Shown here: one piece after another, positions 63,313-64,000 of the stretch | How positions within the stretch are numbered: position 1 is the stretch's first letter | How the letters are laid out: each line of letters begins with the position of its first letter | Assembly (NCBI GenBank): GCA_946478845.1 | Contig: CAMLDI010000002.1 | Span: 1 to 64,000 of the forward strand | Direction of reading: 5' to 3' | Length of the DNA: 64,000 bases | From: an uncultured Paenibacillaceae bacterium | GTDB lineage: Bacteria > Bacillota > Bacilli > Aneurinibacillales > Aneurinibacillaceae | Position numbers and translations under genes: made by a program | Notes under the pieces: generated by a model | Seen by the model: only the letters and a program-made list of their open reading frames with translations | Databases searched by the model: none | What the model was told of the DNA's origin: nothing

Positions 63313-64000
63313 ATGTGGAGAATACGCAATGAATCAGGGCAAAGCCTGGTCATGGCTTTAATCATTATGAGCGTATTAATGCTGGCTCTTGTAACAGTCT
63401 TATTGTTTGCTCGTACTGATTTACAACACTCACAAAAACAATTGAAACAAAATAATGCTTACTATATTGCTGAAGGCGGTTTGCAACGAGCCATCAATGA
63501 TGTGGATACAAGTATAGTAAACGGACAGGATCCGGAAACCTCTTTTTCTGACCCTAATTTTAACGGGGGGGCATATCAAGTAACGGTTACCCCGAAAACA
63601 AATGCCAGTGGAGAAAATATTGGATACACCCTTCTTTCAACAGGAACTTATCAAAATGAAACAAGGAAAATTTCGGCCTGGATTCGGCAACCTTTAGGGT
63701 ATAGTATGCTCCCTTTAAACTATGCCATTTATGCCAATGGGAATACATCCATAAACACCCTGTCAGTATTATTAAATCTACATAACATTACAGTCAATGG
63801 GAATGTCCATGGCAATGGGGTAGTACAAATGGCCAATTCGGGACTTTTATCTTCTCCGCCAAACATTAATGGTACTGTCAGCAGTACTTCCTTAGCCAAT
63901 ATCCAGGTACAGGGTTTATCCAACGGTGAAAAAGCAGTCAGACCCTTCATGCCTATGCCATTATTTGATTTTGATCATGCCCGGGAAGTAGCAAAAAGGG
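63313..64000 (+). CDS. Second PilX/GspK-like pilus protein, 3' end outside window
   Basis: The frame from ATG 63313 stays open to the window edge (229 codons). The product starts MWRIRNESGQSLVMALIIMSVLMLAL and follows the 60062 protein closely: AYYIAEGGLQRAI, SDPNFNGGAYQVTVTPKTNASGENIGY, NGNVHGNG and FDFDHAREVAK all have counterparts there in the same order. It is therefore a tandem paralogue. It lies after the pilO terminator and has its own TATAAT at 63276, so it can be transcribed separately. AGG 63309 is a weak ribosome site. Confidence 0.85.
   Translation, partial: MWRIRNESGQSLVMALIIMSVLMLALVTVLLFARTDLQHSQKQLKQNNAYYIAEGGLQRAINDVDTSIVNGQDPETSFSDPNFNGGAYQVTVTPKTNASGENIGYTLLSTGTYQNETRKISAWIRQPLGYSMLPLNYAIYANGNTSINTLSVLLNLHNITVNGNVHGNGVVQMANSGLLSSPPNINGTVSSTSLANIQVQGLSNGEKAVRPFMPMPLFDFDHAREVAKR

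Noticed and set aside
1..64000. tRNA, rRNA, prophage or insertion sequence genes
   Set aside because: I saw no tRNA or rRNA signature, integrase, transposase or phage structural gene anywhere in the window.

Overview
The window is low-GC DNA from an endospore-forming Bacillota, order Bacillales. Its gene order largely follows the Bacillus subtilis ytkL-trmB-ytoI-ytpI-ytrHI-dnaE-ytsJ-accDA-pyk-ytvI-citZ-icd-mdh-phoPR-polA-mutM-coaE-gapB-nrdR-dnaBI-thrS-infC-rpmI-rplT segment. Sporulation genes (prkA, yhbH, spoVR, yheC/D-like, ytrHI, ytvI) are present. Several differences argue against the core Bacillus/Geobacillus group: pfkA is missing between accA and pyk, speD and ytxC are missing, a futalosine-pathway menaquinone gene (mqnC) is present, and a type IV pilus operon lies at the right end. 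I cannot name the genus.

Layout. 1-3040: prkA (3' end), yhbH and spoVR. 3041-3529: an unexplained short transcript unit with a strong terminator. 3530-7946: a cysteine-rich protein converging on three tandem YheC/D-type ATP-grasp genes. 8093-16234: ytkL, trmB, ytoI, ytpI, a NatAB-like ABC exporter, an MFS exporter, a lipoprotein and ytrIH. 16351-26646: dnaE, malic enzyme with a FadR-type operator, a FadR/GntR regulator, accDA, pyk, a thioesterase and fxsA. 26723-31735: ytvI, then the TCA genes citZ, icd, mdh. 31835-35734: a lipoprotein joined to phoPR, then a lone pstB behind a candidate Pho box. 35840-46395: polA, mutM, coaE, a lytic transglycosylase, gapB with candidate CcpN sites, nrdR, a beta-CASP nuclease, dnaB and dnaI. 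46476-49229: mqnC, a two-gene membrane redox unit behind a candidate Pho box, a candidate catabolite-controlled small RNA, and the thrS T-box. 49230-53029: thrS, infC (ATT start), rpmI, rplT and a CoA-binding protein. 53152-55405: an RsbT-like kinase followed by a histidine kinase fused to an RsbR-like STAS protein. 55452-55672: a large folded RNA. 55783-64000: a type IV pilus operon including a PilM-PilN fusion and two PilX-like paralogues.

The genes cover central carbon flow (pyruvate kinase, malic enzyme, TCA entry, gluconeogenic GapB), replication and repair, phosphate sensing, translation and sporulation. The least explained parts are the candidate sRNA at 48705-48799 with a consensus cre box, the roughly 200-nt folded RNA directly upstream of the pilus operon, and the kinase/RsbR fusion with a strong internal ribosome binding site. 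Starts were re-chosen for about 19 genes on Shine-Dalgarno and family grounds; each case is stated.
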